Notes: generated by a model not told the origin, from the letters alone. Positions 7,898-16,603 are shown, counted from the stretch's first letter. The stretch is DNA of 25,108 nucleotides from JAHDWY01 sp964632865 (GCA_964632865.1 CAZWDH010000070.1:1-25108), one strand, 5' to 3'. Numbers and translations: made by a program.

Positions 7898-9184
7898 TCA
7901 GCCTTGCGGCGGGTAGCCTTGGTTATCCTCGATGTCTTGGGTGATGTCCGTCGCGGCTTTGTCCAGGACTTCCTGCACGTTCGCGCCGTCGATGATGTCC
8001 TTGAACGCCTGTTGAAAGACCGACGTGATCACCGGATACGCAGGGGTCTTCGGACGCGGCACGGAATACCCGCCGGTCAGCAAATCGACGTACAAACGCA
8101 AGGGCCCGCCTTCATGATAGCTTTCGGATTGCTCGATGGCGCTCTTCGTCGCAGGCACCGCGCCATTGCCTTCGGTCATCTTCAACACCTGCGCGTCTTC
8201 CATGAGAAACGACAGAAACGCCATGGCCGCTTCGGGATGCTCGCACCGCGTCGTGATGCCCCAGTTCCACGAGCCTTGACCCGTGCGCGTTCCCTTGCCG
8301 AAATCCGGCAGCGGCACGAGAATCAGATCGTCGCCGTGCGCCTCGGCGTAACGCGGAAACTCCCAGTGCCCCACCCATGACATGGCCACGCGTCCGCCCG
8401 TGAACGCATCGTCATCCACATTCGCGTCCACGTACTCGTTGTCATGGACCCACTGCTGAAACCACGTCATTGCTGCGACGGACTCCGCACCGTTCAAAAC
8501 GCCCTGCGCGGTCTGATAGTCGGGCCTCGTCACCAGATCGCCGCCCGCTGATTTCAGCGCCGGCGAAAAGGCATAGGTGAACCATTCGCCCGTGTAATTG
8601 AGTTTAAGATCGAGCACTTCGCCGTCGTCGTCTTTCTTCGCGAGATCCGCAAGAATGCCGTCGAACTCTTCGACCGACCACGCATCGTCCGGCCCTGTCG
8701 GGATACGCGCGCCCGCCGCTTCGATCATGCTCTTCCGCGCATAGAGCGCCAGCCCCGAATCGAACATGCCGAGCGAATAGAGATGGTCGCGGTAGGTGCC
8801 CTGCTCGAGAATGGGATCGATGAAGTTCTCACGCTGCGTATCGGTCACATACGAATCGATGGGAATGAGATGCCCCTGCCAGCAGTAGTTGTAGACGAAA
8901 GGCCCATCGAACTCGAGCAGGTCGGGCAAATCCCCCGCCAGGGCCGCCGACTGCACCTGCGCGTTGTAGGATCCGTCCGGCAACAAGGTCAGTTCCACCT
9001 GGATATCCGGATGATTCTCGTTGAACCTTGTTACGAATTCCTGAAGCGCTTGCCGTTCAGACTCCTGTCCGTTATGCGCCCAGGCCTGCAGCAAAACTTT
9101 CCCGGGCGGCGCCTTGGGTTCGTTGCCGCAACCGCAGGCCAACAGGATTAGAATCGCGGGGACATAGGATTTCAGAGCAGGCAT
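7898..9184 (-). CDS. ABC transporter carbohydrate-binding lipoprotein
   Basis: The product is 428 residues. A lipoprotein signal peptide (MPALKSYVPAILILLACGC) ends in the lipobox LLAC, so the mature protein should be anchored by Cys17. The body has the features of family-1 extracellular solute-binding proteins (LLQAWAHNGQESERQALQEF near the start, GRVAMSWVGHWEFP in the middle, AMAFLSFLMEDAQVLKMTEG and GNGAVPATKS late). The ATG at 9184 is chosen because it starts the signal peptide and has AAAGGAG ten bases upstream. A longer frame to 9256 lacks such a site. It is the first gene of the uptake operon, divergent from the sigma-factor gene. It delivers a sugar, probably an oligosaccharide, to the two permeases. 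Confidence 0.92.
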   Translation of the reverse strand: MPALKSYVPAILILLACGCGNEPKAPPGKVLLQAWAHNGQESERQALQEFVTRFNENHPDIQVELTLLPDGSYNAQVQSAALAGDLPDLLEFDGPFVYNYCWQGHLIPIDSYVTDTQRENFIDPILEQGTYRDHLYSLGMFDSGLALYARKSMIEAAGARIPTGPDDAWSVEEFDGILADLAKKDDDGEVLDLKLNYTGEWFTYAFSPALKSAGGDLVTRPDYQTAQGVLNGAESVAAMTWFQQWVHDNEYVDANVDDDAFTGGRVAMSWVGHWEFPRYAEAHGDDLILVPLPDFGKGTRTGQGSWNWGITTRCEHPEAAMAFLSFLMEDAQVLKMTEGNGAVPATKSAIEQSESYHEGGPLRLYVDLLTGGYSVPRPKTPAYPVITSVFQQAFKDIIDGANVQEVLDKAATDITQDIEDNQGYPPQG

Positions 9185-9290
9185 TGGGGATATGCTCCTT
9201 TCTGCCTCTTGCAGCGGATTGCACCGACCGGAGGTCGCACCACGGTCATGGTACACGCCAGAGCCGGGGAAGGCCAGCCGGGGACGATTA

Positions 9291-9338
9291 GGTTAAGATT
9301 GTATGTCTGCACTCCCGGCGTTCATACGTCTTTTAACC
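9291..9338 (+). promoter_or_regulatory. Imperfect dyad just upstream of the sigma-factor ribosome binding site
   Basis: GGTTAAGATTGTATG (9291-9305) and CATACGTCTTTTAACC (9323-9338) pair as an imperfect inverted repeat around a 17-nt centre, ending one base before the GGGAGG ribosome binding site. It could be an operator or a 5' leader hairpin. The function is not shown. Confidence 0.4.
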
Positions 9339-9348
9339 GGGAGGATGA

Positions 9349-11970
9349 ATGGATATGATGCGACGCCTTTTTCGAGAATCGGACGACCGGCTGGTCCGCG
9401 ATACGCTCGCCGGAAACCAACAGGCCTTTTCGCGCCTCGTCGCGCGCTATCTGCAAACGGCGCATGCGGTCGCTTTCGCGCAGACGGGCAACCACGCCGA
9501 CGCCGAAGACGCGGCGCAGGACGCCTTCCTCAAGGCCTACCAATCCCTGGATACCCTGCGGGACCGGAACCGCTTCGGCTCCTGGCTGGCCGCGCTGACG
9601 CGCAACGCCGCCATCGACCTGGTCCGCAAACGGCAACGGCGTCATAAACTGGCCGATCAACTTCCCCAGCACGAGGCTCTGCAGAATATGGAACCTGAAC
9701 GGCGCGATGAAGCGGAACTGGTGCGGGCAAAGGTGACGGCCATGGAGGAAGGTCCGCGTGAAGTGATCCTGCTCTACTACTTCGCAGGCCATACGCTGCG
9801 GGAAATCGCGCAACTGCTGAACATCTCGAAGCCGGCCGCGCAGAAGCGGCTCGTCCGCGCGCGAGAGCAGTTGAGCGAATCGGTGGTCCGCGCGCTGGGC
9901 GCAGAGCCGTCCGAAATTCACACGCGCGACGCGCGGGTGAAGAAAGTAATGGGGGCGATTGCCGCCGCGCCCGTCGCGTGGAACGCAACAGCTGCATCCG
10001 CGGGCGTGGGCGCTTCAATCGCTGCGCTGGCGGCACCCAAGACACTAGCGCTGATAGCGCTAGTGTGCGCGGGCGCCGGGCTCGCTCTCTGGCAGTTGGT
10101 ACGCGATGGCGAAGTCCCGCCTCCGCCGGCAGAGGTTGCGCGTGCGTCGGACACGATCGAATCGCCGGAAAGCGAAGGCATTTTCGAGCAACTGCTCAGC
10201 GACGTTCCTGCAGCGGAACAGCGGTCTGAACCCGTTGACGCTGCGCCAGTATCAACGCCACAGATCCAGGGGCATGTGATCGACGAAACGGGGAAGCTCA
10301 TGGCCGGCGTGAAAGTGTTGCCACGCCTTGTGACCAAGAAGGAAGACGGCACGGAAGAGTTGGCCAAGGGCGAAGTACAGGTCGAGACCGGTCCAGATGG
10401 CGCCTTCGCAATCAACCACCTCGCACCTGGCACGTACGATGTGCAATTGCTCGTGCCGCCCGGCAACGTGTTCTCGCAGAAGTCCTTCAAGCGCTTCACG
10501 CTGACTGCAGACAACGTCGTTGACAGCATGCAGATCGTCTACGACCGCACGCAGGGTGTTCCCATTTTCGGTCGTGTTCTCGATCTGAATGGCAATCCTG
10601 TTGCCGATGCCAGCGTATCCGACAAGGGCGGTCCCCTCGTCATGGCCAAGACCAACGAAGCGGGCGAGTTCTCCTTCATTCGCTTCGATGATGGTCTCTT
10701 CAATCTCTACGCGTCGCATCCGGATCATGGTTCCACCTATCTGTTGTCACAGGAACCGCGGCCTGAGGGCTTTGAACTGATTCTCGGCGGCCAAGGTGCA
10801 ATCGAAGGACACGTCGTCGCGGCGGAGACTGGGGAACCGTTGACGGATTTCTCGATCGCCTATGCGCGGGGGTGGAACACGGAATTCTCGTGGGGAATGA
10901 ACCTCAAGCTTCTGCCAACGCACGACGACGAGGGCCGGTTCTCGCTGACCAATGTACAGGCGGGCGATGTCACACTCATTGCCCGCGCGCCGGGCCGGGC
11001 ATTGAAGTTCCACACCGGTGAGCGCGTCGTTCCCGGCCAGCCTACCTCCGGCGTGGTCATCGCTCTTGAACCGGGTGTCTCACTCGAAGGCCGCGTGGTC
11101 GACTCATCGGGTTCTCCCGTTGTGGGCGCGATGATCTTTGAAGGGCCCGTCCCTCGCGTGTCCCCCATGTATTATCCCGAACTTGCGGGCGCTACGTCGG
11201 ATGAATCAGGTTGGTTCGCGTTGAACGACGTGTCACGTGCAACAAAGAGCGTCTCGGCCTATCACGAAGATCATCAGCCGGGTGGGGTCGTGGACGTCGA
11301 TCTGTCGAAGGATGCGCCGGGCCCGGTCACGATCTCGCTCGGCGGCGGCGGGTCTATCGAAGGGCGCGTACTGCTCGGCGCTCAGCCCGTGGCCGGCGCG
11401 CACATCCAACTCCTGGTCGATTACGGTCAGCAAACCGGCCGCACGGCCGCGCAGACCGATGCGCAGGGCCGCTATACATTGCCACACCTGTCAGCTTGCG
11501 AGGGTCAGATTCGCGCCGACATCAATCTTGGCCCGGGCTTGATGAACGAGCGGATGCGGTTTCTTCCGATAGCAGTTGAAGCAGGTCAAACTTCGGTCGC
11601 GGACTTCGTGTTCCCCGTCGATGAATGCCGAGTCGAAGGTACGCTCAGCTACAACGGCGAGCCGCCCCAGCACATGGGGATCTCGATAGACATCGCCGGC
11701 TCGGATGGTATTCGTGAGTCCTTCATCGTGCCCGTGGAACCCGACGGATCCTACGCGATCGAGAATGTGCCCGCAGGCACTGTGACCTTCGGTCTCGCCT
11801 GGGAACGGGAACCCAACACGCGCGCCGGTTGGCCCACTGCGCTGGCGCACACGATCGCGCCCGGTCAGACGCTTCAGCAGGATTTCATTTTCGAAGGAAC
11901 ATACCAAGACACGGAGCAAGGATTCTGGGATGCGATCGTGGCCGAGTGGCCTTCGGAGGAATTGCGGTAG
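9349..11970 (+). CDS. ECF sigma factor fused to a membrane span and carboxypeptidase-regulatory-like modules
   Basis: The product is 873 residues, over four times a normal ECF sigma factor. Region 2 spans about residues 25-98 (DAEDAAQDAFLKAYQSLDTL, then RNRFGSWLAALTRNAAIDLV) and region 4 about 127-180 (PREVILLYYFAGHTLREIAQ, then LLNISKPAAQKRLVRAREQL). A single hydrophobic span follows at 229-250, then a proline-rich linker. From about 285 to the end come six beta-sandwich modules beginning IQGHVIDETGKLMAG, IFGRVLDLNGNPVAD, IEGHVVAAETGEPLT, LEGRVVDSSGSPVVG, IEGRVLLGAQPVAG and VEGTLSYNGEPPQ. The layout implies a cytoplasmic sigma factor tethered to an extracytoplasmic sensor in one chain. No separate anti-sigma gene is adjacent. 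ATGs at 9349, 9355 and 9358 are all usable. The last two are better spaced from GGGAGG (9339-9344). Confidence 0.88.
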   Translation: MDMMRRLFRESDDRLVRDTLAGNQQAFSRLVARYLQTAHAVAFAQTGNHADAEDAAQDAFLKAYQSLDTLRDRNRFGSWLAALTRNAAIDLVRKRQRRHKLADQLPQHEALQNMEPERRDEAELVRAKVTAMEEGPREVILLYYFAGHTLREIAQLLNISKPAAQKRLVRAREQLSESVVRALGAEPSEIHTRDARVKKVMGAIAAAPVAWNATAASAGVGASIAALAAPKTLALIALVCAGAGLALWQLVRDGEVPPPPAEVARASDTIESPESEGIFEQLLSDVPAAEQRSEPVDAAPVSTPQIQGHVIDETGKLMAGVKVLPRLVTKKEDGTEELAKGEVQVETGPDGAFAINHLAPGTYDVQLLVPPGNVFSQKSFKRFTLTADNVVDSMQIVYDRTQGVPIFGRVLDLNGNPVADASVSDKGGPLVMAKTNEAGEFSFIRFDDGLFNLYASHPDHGSTYLLSQEPRPEGFELILGGQGAIEGHVVAAETGEPLTDFSIAYARGWNTEFSWGMNLKLLPTHDDEGRFSLTNVQAGDVTLIARAPGRALKFHTGERVVPGQPTSGVVIALEPGVSLEGRVVDSSGSPVVGAMIFEGPVPRVSPMYYPELAGATSDESGWFALNDVSRATKSVSAYHEDHQPGGVVDVDLSKDAPGPVTISLGGGGSIEGRVLLGAQPVAGAHIQLLVDYGQQTGRTAAQTDAQGRYTLPHLSACEGQIRADINLGPGLMNERMRFLPIAVEAGQTSVADFVFPVDECRVEGTLSYNGEPPQHMGISIDIAGSDGIRESFIVPVEPDGSYAIENVPAGTVTFGLAWEREPNTRAGWPTALAHTIAPGQTLQQDFIFEGTYQDTEQGFWDAIVAEWPSEELR
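10042..10066. repeat. Perfect 11-bp-arm inverted repeat inside the sigma gene
   Basis: ACACTAGCGCT (10042-10052), loop GAT, AGCGCTAGTGT (10056-10066). It falls exactly in the codons of the membrane span (KTLALIALV) joining the sigma part to the extracellular modules. Confidence 0.75.
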
Positions 11971-12049
11971 CCTTGCGACGAGCGCGGTATCCGCGTTACG
12001 ATAGTTCCACTCGGCATGCATTTTCGCCGCAACCATGGAGACGAAGTGC

Positions 12050-12556
12050 ATGGCCTCATCCATCCCTGGAAATCCTGAAACTACCCCCGCTCCACCGAGG
12101 CGCGCTCCCGTCGGCTTCTGGATGGTGTTGACGGTACTCGCCGCACTCATCTGTTTGGCGTGCGCCGCATTTATCGCTTTTATGGCCGTGGGCGCCTTGA
12201 ACGATCCCTACACGGACCCCGGTGACTACACGTATCGCTGGAGCATGACAGGCTTGGTCGCGTGCGTTCCCGCGGCGATCGCTTCGCTTTGTTGCTTCCT
12301 TTACCTCGTTACCCGATCGGTCGGCGTCCTCCGCGTGACGCAGGTATGCCTATTCATTTCCTTTGCGGGGATGGTCGCGTTGACTGTCGTCGGTTTTGGG
12401 TTGCTCGAAGATACGGACCAAAAAGGTGGCGATTGGGAAGCGCTGAACGTCTTGGTGGTGTATGCGTTTTGCATCGCGCCTCCCGTTATCGTTTGTGTGC
12501 TCGATGCATTTCTGGTCTTTTCATCTTCGCTGTTGAGGCGCCGATTTGTGACGTAG
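12050..12556 (+). CDS. Four-span membrane protein, unrecognised
   Basis: The product is 168 residues. A proline-rich N-terminus (ASSIPGNPETTPAPPRRAPV) precedes four hydrophobic segments at about residues 25-48, 66-88, 97-118 and 134-158, ending in a basic RRR tail. I cannot name a family, though the layout resembles small proline-headed membrane proteins of unknown function. The ATG at 12050 is preferred over 12035 because GGAG lies nine bases before it. The gene follows the sigma-sensor gene by 79 bp on the same strand and could share its transcript. It converges with the sialidase-like gene. Confidence 0.65.
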   Translation: MASSIPGNPETTPAPPRRAPVGFWMVLTVLAALICLACAAFIAFMAVGALNDPYTDPGDYTYRWSMTGLVACVPAAIASLCCFLYLVTRSVGVLRVTQVCLFISFAGMVALTVVGFGLLEDTDQKGGDWEALNVLVVYAFCIAPPVIVCVLDAFLVFSSSLLRRRFVT

Positions 12557-12557
12557 C

Positions 12558-12617
12558 CGGACATCATGACGAGCGACAACAGGGACATCAGTGACAACAA
12601 GGACCGAAAATGACGGA
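12558..12617. repeat. Degenerate 9-bp tandem repeat in a convergent gap
   Basis: Units such as GCGACAACA, GGGACATCA, GTGACAACA and AGGACCGAA follow one another with 9-bp period between two convergent genes. No hairpin followed by a T-run was seen, so it is not an obvious terminator. Confidence 0.5.
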
Positions 12618-12672
12618 GCGCAACCCACGTAGACGTATCCTCGCTGTCCACGTGTCCTGGCGGTCCCTCGAA

Positions 12673-13824
12673 CTACCTCGCCAACATTTCCCCTTCGTCT
12701 AACGCCACGCGCACGTCGCCCTGCATGGTCGTCACCCAGATTTTGCCGGGCCGCGCTTCGAAGACATACGAGTACGCCAGCGACGCGCCCGGCCGCCGCG
12801 CGATGACGACCGGCTCGGTCCACGTCGTACCGTCGTCCTCCGAAAAGGCGACGGACAGTTCGCCGCGGTGGTTGCTGACGCGCTCGTCGGACCATTGGTT
12901 GTCGCCGCCGCGCATGAGATTTTCCGGCGTCGCGTCGAGCCCTTCCGGAATGGGCCGGTTCCATACCAGCAGGAGACGTCCGCTCGCGAGGCGCGTCAAG
13001 GTGCCGGGCGAACTGCTTGCGGGAATGCCGGAGGGCTGAAGCGTGCGGAAATCTTCGCCCTGGTTGGGCGAGTACGTGGACCAGAACTCACCGAGATTGG
13101 TTCGGCACAGGAGCCACACGCGGCCATCCTTCAATTCTGCGAGCGTGCCTTCGATTAAGCCGTCGTGATGGCCGCGCCCGCCGATGTCGAGAAAGTTGGA
13201 TCGATGCCATGTCTTGCCGTCGTCCCTCGAATAGCGCGGACGCAAGGCGTGCCGTCCGTCCTCGTACATCAGCTCCTGCACGGGCGTGACGAGCGTGCCC
13301 TGGCTCGTCTGGATCATGCTGTGCACGTCGCCGCAATAGCCGTCGTAGATCTTCTGCGCGTCAATCCAGGTGTTCCCGTCGTCCACGCTGCGAATGGCCC
13401 ATACATCGAGGTCCGTCTCCGGTTCGGGCAGACTCTTCTCCGCGTTCCACTTCCACGTGTACTCGGCCATGTTCATGAACACGAGCACAATGGTACCCTC
13501 CGCCGTGCGCACCATCGCGCGTTCCGACGACACCTTGAGATTCTGGTCCGGCGAAAACAGGGGGCGCGGCTCCCACGTCTCCCCCTCGTCATGACTCACG
13601 ATCGCGTTTGTGCCCTGGATGCCAAGGATACCGCCATCCCCAAGACGCACAAAGGGCCCTTGCGGGAGCGACGCCTTCCAAGCAACCTCGGGATGGATTT
13701 CGAGCGTACCGCCTTTGACCTCCACTTGTTGCCAGGCCGTGCCTTGAACCGTTTCCTGCGCGCTCGCCCCGATAAGACCGCCTACGAGAAAAATTGGAAT
13801 TAAACCGCGCCAGTGATTTCGCAT
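12673..13824 (-). CDS. Secreted sialidase/BNR-repeat protein
   Basis: The product is 383 residues with a signal peptide (MRNHWRGLIPIFLVGGLIGA, then SAQ). Four Asp-boxes of form SxDxGxTW are visible (SHDEGETW, SVDDGNTW, SRDDGKTW, SEDDGTTW), giving a six-bladed propeller of the BNR_2 exo-sialidase-like type. The early FVRLGDGGI and RAMVRTAEGTIVLVF segments also fit. Whether it removes sialic acid or another sugar cannot be decided; many planctomycetal members have unknown substrates. The ATG at 13824 begins the signal peptide and has GAGGG seven bases upstream. An in-frame ATG at 13890 overlaps the upstream stop (TGATG) and would add 22 residues before the signal peptide. The gene follows the SGNH hydrolase directly, suggesting joint action on decorated glycans. 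Confidence 0.82.
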   Translation of the reverse strand: MRNHWRGLIPIFLVGGLIGASAQETVQGTAWQQVEVKGGTLEIHPEVAWKASLPQGPFVRLGDGGILGIQGTNAIVSHDEGETWEPRPLFSPDQNLKVSSERAMVRTAEGTIVLVFMNMAEYTWKWNAEKSLPEPETDLDVWAIRSVDDGNTWIDAQKIYDGYCGDVHSMIQTSQGTLVTPVQELMYEDGRHALRPRYSRDDGKTWHRSNFLDIGGRGHHDGLIEGTLAELKDGRVWLLCRTNLGEFWSTYSPNQGEDFRTLQPSGIPASSSPGTLTRLASGRLLLVWNRPIPEGLDATPENLMRGGDNQWSDERVSNHRGELSVAFSEDDGTTWTEPVVIARRPGASLAYSYVFEARPGKIWVTTMQGDVRVALDEGEMLAR

Positions 13825-13889
13825 AGTTGCACCCTCGTGAATGTCGTTGATTGCTACCGTACCATGATGAGGCTGTCGTGCACGATTCA

Positions 13890-15563
13890 TCAGTCTCTTT
13901 GCGGAAAGTATTCTCGGAGCAAGTAAGCCGCCAGCGTGTCTCCGACGACCCGGCTACCTTTGGCCGTGAAATGGCCATCGTACTTGAAATGCAAGTCCGC
14001 CCATTCAGGGTGTTCTCGCATCGCTTCCATCACGGCGACTTCCGGGATTCCCGCGCGCTGGAAGATTCCACTTGTTCGCTGCAGATCCAAGTCCTGTTCA
14101 TACAGCGTGCCCATGCTTCGTCGGTCGCCTTCGCTCACGCCCGCAATCATGACGTCAGCAGGAAATGAATGGCAAAATGCAAGGAGGTCTATCCCGCGTT
14201 TGCGGCAATCCGCCTGGATGCCTCGAATGTCCTCTTCCATCATGGCCCATGCGTCCTCCAACTCGGGATAGGTCTCGACGCGGGAAGATTCCAAGATGGG
14301 ATTTCCAGGCTCAGGCATATCGATTCTTGGGGCGGTCGTTCCGCCAACGAATCGCAGGTCGGAGATAATATTCCACGCAAGTTCCGGCCGGCCGAGAATG
14401 CGCGAAAGCGCGACATAGCTTCGACAGTGTGCGTCCAGCCAACGGCCCAGGTTCTCTTGCCATCCATCCTTGCTGCGATAGGTCGCGAGTCGGCATTCCC
14501 ACGCCATATCGAACACCGGCAACCTTCTGCCGACGCGGGTTAGCGTACCGGGCACATCGTTTGGTGGATAAACTTGGAGTATGACGAGGTCCGGTTGGAG
14601 TTGAAATCCGCGTTGGTCAAGGAAGCGACGTTCTTGCCATGGAGCGAATCCAGGGACCCCGCAGTTAATTACAGTTATTTCCTTCGGCAATTGCGCCGCG
14701 TTCAGAATCTGCTCAAGGACGTAAGGGTAGTTCTCCTCCGGCATCAGCGCATGGCCGAACGTGAATGAATCACCGAGAATCGCGATGCGAAACTCACTTT
14801 CTCTCTTTGGCCCATATTCGGGGCCTCGGACACCCTGCGCCGAAACTCGTGCATTCGACTCGATCCATTCACCGTTGTTACCGCGGACTCTGCACGGAGT
14901 TTGGATGTTCGGCCGCAACGTGAAGAGCGTTTCGGGGTTGGGCATGTATAAGTCCGATGGGGACGGTATGGGAGGAACAAACGAGCGGGCAGCGATTTCC
15001 AGAACCGGGAACGCGACGGCAATCGACAGCAGGACTAAGGCTGCACAGGAAAATACATTTCGCCAGCGAACTCGAGGTCTCTTGGGTAACCACCAAGCAA
15101 GTCCCCCCAATGACAGCGCCCACAGAACACACTCCGCCCACGGCGCGCTACGCGATAGCGCCCGCAAAGCCAAAGCCGCGGCAATGGCGCCCAGGATAAT
15201 GTGAAGAAATCCTGTCAACCGAGAATAGAATGCTGAAATGCGCGTCGCTTTGTCATCCGGTAACCGAATCAGAACGTTCCCGCGTCCCCACCAAAGAACG
15301 ACGCCGCTTTGAGCGGCGAGTATCCAGGGCACGTAGACCCACGTTTGGTGCGCCATGACAGTCCACGTCATTCCAACAATCGATACCAGCGCCAATATGG
15401 TAACGCGAAAGCGGCAGAGCAAAAGCAGAGGAATATAACAAAGCCCAAGCCATTTGTGGGAAGTAAGCTCCCCATATACAAAGGGGATCGATGCGGTGGC
15501 AGCCAGTGTCACGAGTCCTCGGGAGAATCCGCTTCGAAATGGGCTGCTGGATAACAGTATCAT
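13890..15563 (-). CDS. Membrane-anchored SGNH/GDSL hydrolase
   Basis: The product is 557 residues. The first ~190 residues hold about six hydrophobic segments. The remainder is an SGNH hydrolase with block I ILGDSFTFGHAL (nucleophile Ser266), an oxyanion-type Gly/Asn region (NCGVPGFAPW, then QVYPPNDVPG) and block V DGHFTAKG near residue 529, giving the Ser-His-Asp triad. Such proteins act as esterases or O-acetyl hydrolases/transferases on glycans outside the membrane. The substrate is unknown. The start is uncertain: ATG at 15563 lacks a clear ribosome binding site, and a TTG at 15635 would add 24 residues. The stop shares a base with a downstream ATG (TGATG) leading to the sialidase-like gene, so the two form an operon. 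It is divergent from the phosphoesterase gene. Confidence 0.82.
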   Translation of the reverse strand: MILLSSSPFRSGFSRGLVTLAATASIPFVYGELTSHKWLGLCYIPLLLLCRFRVTILALVSIVGMTWTVMAHQTWVYVPWILAAQSGVVLWWGRGNVLIRLPDDKATRISAFYSRLTGFLHIILGAIAAALALRALSRSAPWAECVLWALSLGGLAWWLPKRPRVRWRNVFSCAALVLLSIAVAFPVLEIAARSFVPPIPSPSDLYMPNPETLFTLRPNIQTPCRVRGNNGEWIESNARVSAQGVRGPEYGPKRESEFRIAILGDSFTFGHALMPEENYPYVLEQILNAAQLPKEITVINCGVPGFAPWQERRFLDQRGFQLQPDLVILQVYPPNDVPGTLTRVGRRLPVFDMAWECRLATYRSKDGWQENLGRWLDAHCRSYVALSRILGRPELAWNIISDLRFVGGTTAPRIDMPEPGNPILESSRVETYPELEDAWAMMEEDIRGIQADCRKRGIDLLAFCHSFPADVMIAGVSEGDRRSMGTLYEQDLDLQRTSGIFQRAGIPEVAVMEAMREHPEWADLHFKYDGHFTAKGSRVVGDTLAAYLLREYFPQRD

Positions 15564-15670
15564 GTATACATTCTCACGGAGCTTGCAATAGGAGTCAATC
15601 TGTATGCTGGAGCTTCGTATCGCGCGAAAAGACAATTAGTCTAGCCAGACGTCAACGTTGGAGAAACGCA

Positions 15671-16603
15671 ATGGTTGAATCACGCCGCAATCCAGCTTGG
15701 ACCACCACTCGCCGCGATTTCCTTCGGGCTACCGGCGCGGCTTTCGCGGTACTACCGCTGTTGAGCGAAGCCGCTCGCGGGGAATCACGGCCAGCCCGGT
15801 TTGGCATGGTCACGGATTGCCATTACGCGGATCGCGAACCCGGCGGATCGCGCCACTACCGGGAGTCCTTGCCGAAGCTGGACGAGTGCGTTCAGCATAT
15901 GAACGGCCAGGATCTCGACTTTCTGATCGAACTCGGCGATATGAAGGACCAGGATGCGAAGCCCGATGAAGCGAAGACCGTCAATTATCTCAAGCAGATC
16001 GAGGGGGCGTTTGCGGGGTTTGGCGGGCCACGCTATCACGTGTTAGGCAACCACGACATGGACAGCATCTCGAAGGCGCAGTTCATGGCGGAGGTCGAGA
16101 ACACGGGAATCGCGCCGAATGACACCTACTATTCCTTCGACGCGAACGGGATTCACTACATCGTGCTGGACGCGAACTACACGAGCGCCGGTGCAGACTA
16201 TGACCACGGCAACTTTGATTGGACCGACGCTAACGTCCTCGGCGGGCAGATTGAATGGCTCGAAAGCGATCTGGTGGATACGGAATTGCCGGTGCTCGTG
16301 TTTTGCCATCAGCGGCTCGACGGCGCAGGCGATCTCTTCGTCAACAACGCTGAGCCGGTGCGCGCGGCCTTGGAAGCGAGCGGAAAGGTATTGGGCGTGT
16401 TTCACGGCCACCATCATGCCGGGGATTACTCGCTCATCAATGGCATCCACTACTACACCTTGAAAGCGGTGGTCGAAGGTTCGGGTCCGGAAAACAGCGC
16501 GTACGCGACTGTGGAGATCGACGGCGAGGGGAACATGCTCGTCACCGGCTACCGCCAGGCGGTTTCGAAAGAGCTGAGGAAGGACGCCGTCGCGGTGTCT
16601 TGA
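15671..16603 (+). CDS. Tat-exported calcineurin-like metallophosphoesterase
   Basis: The product is 310 residues. The twin-arginine signal TTTRRDFLRATGAAFAV lies at residues 11-27, cleaved near AARGES. All metallophosphoesterase metal motifs are present: D49-x-H51, G89-D90, G126-N127-H128-D129, H213 and G246-H-H-H249. It should bind two metal ions and hydrolyse phosphomonoesters or diesters in the periplasm after folded export. The substrate cannot be told. The ATG at 15671 is chosen because it gives a normal Tat leader and has GGAG seven bases upstream; the frame remains open further upstream but those codons are not protein-like. It is divergent from the SGNH gene and ends 18 bp before a convergent gene. 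Confidence 0.9.
   Translation: MVESRRNPAWTTTRRDFLRATGAAFAVLPLLSEAARGESRPARFGMVTDCHYADREPGGSRHYRESLPKLDECVQHMNGQDLDFLIELGDMKDQDAKPDEAKTVNYLKQIEGAFAGFGGPRYHVLGNHDMDSISKAQFMAEVENTGIAPNDTYYSFDANGIHYIVLDANYTSAGADYDHGNFDWTDANVLGGQIEWLESDLVDTELPVLVFCHQRLDGAGDLFVNNAEPVRAALEASGKVLGVFHGHHHAGDYSLINGIHYYTLKAVVEGSGPENSAYATVEIDGEGNMLVTGYRQAVSKELRKDAVAVS

Noticed and set aside
7850..8380. A 176-codon plus-strand frame next to the MITE-like element
   Set aside because: It overlaps the binding-protein gene on the other strand and begins inside the repeat element.
11975..12000. Possible terminator after the sigma-sensor gene (CGCGG-TAT-CCGCG)
   Set aside because: The stem is only 5 bp and no T-run follows.
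15491..15670. Longer N-terminus for the metallophosphoesterase
   Set aside because: The upstream 60 codons overlap the divergent SGNH gene start and would bury the Tat signal; the ATG at 15671 has GGAG correctly placed.
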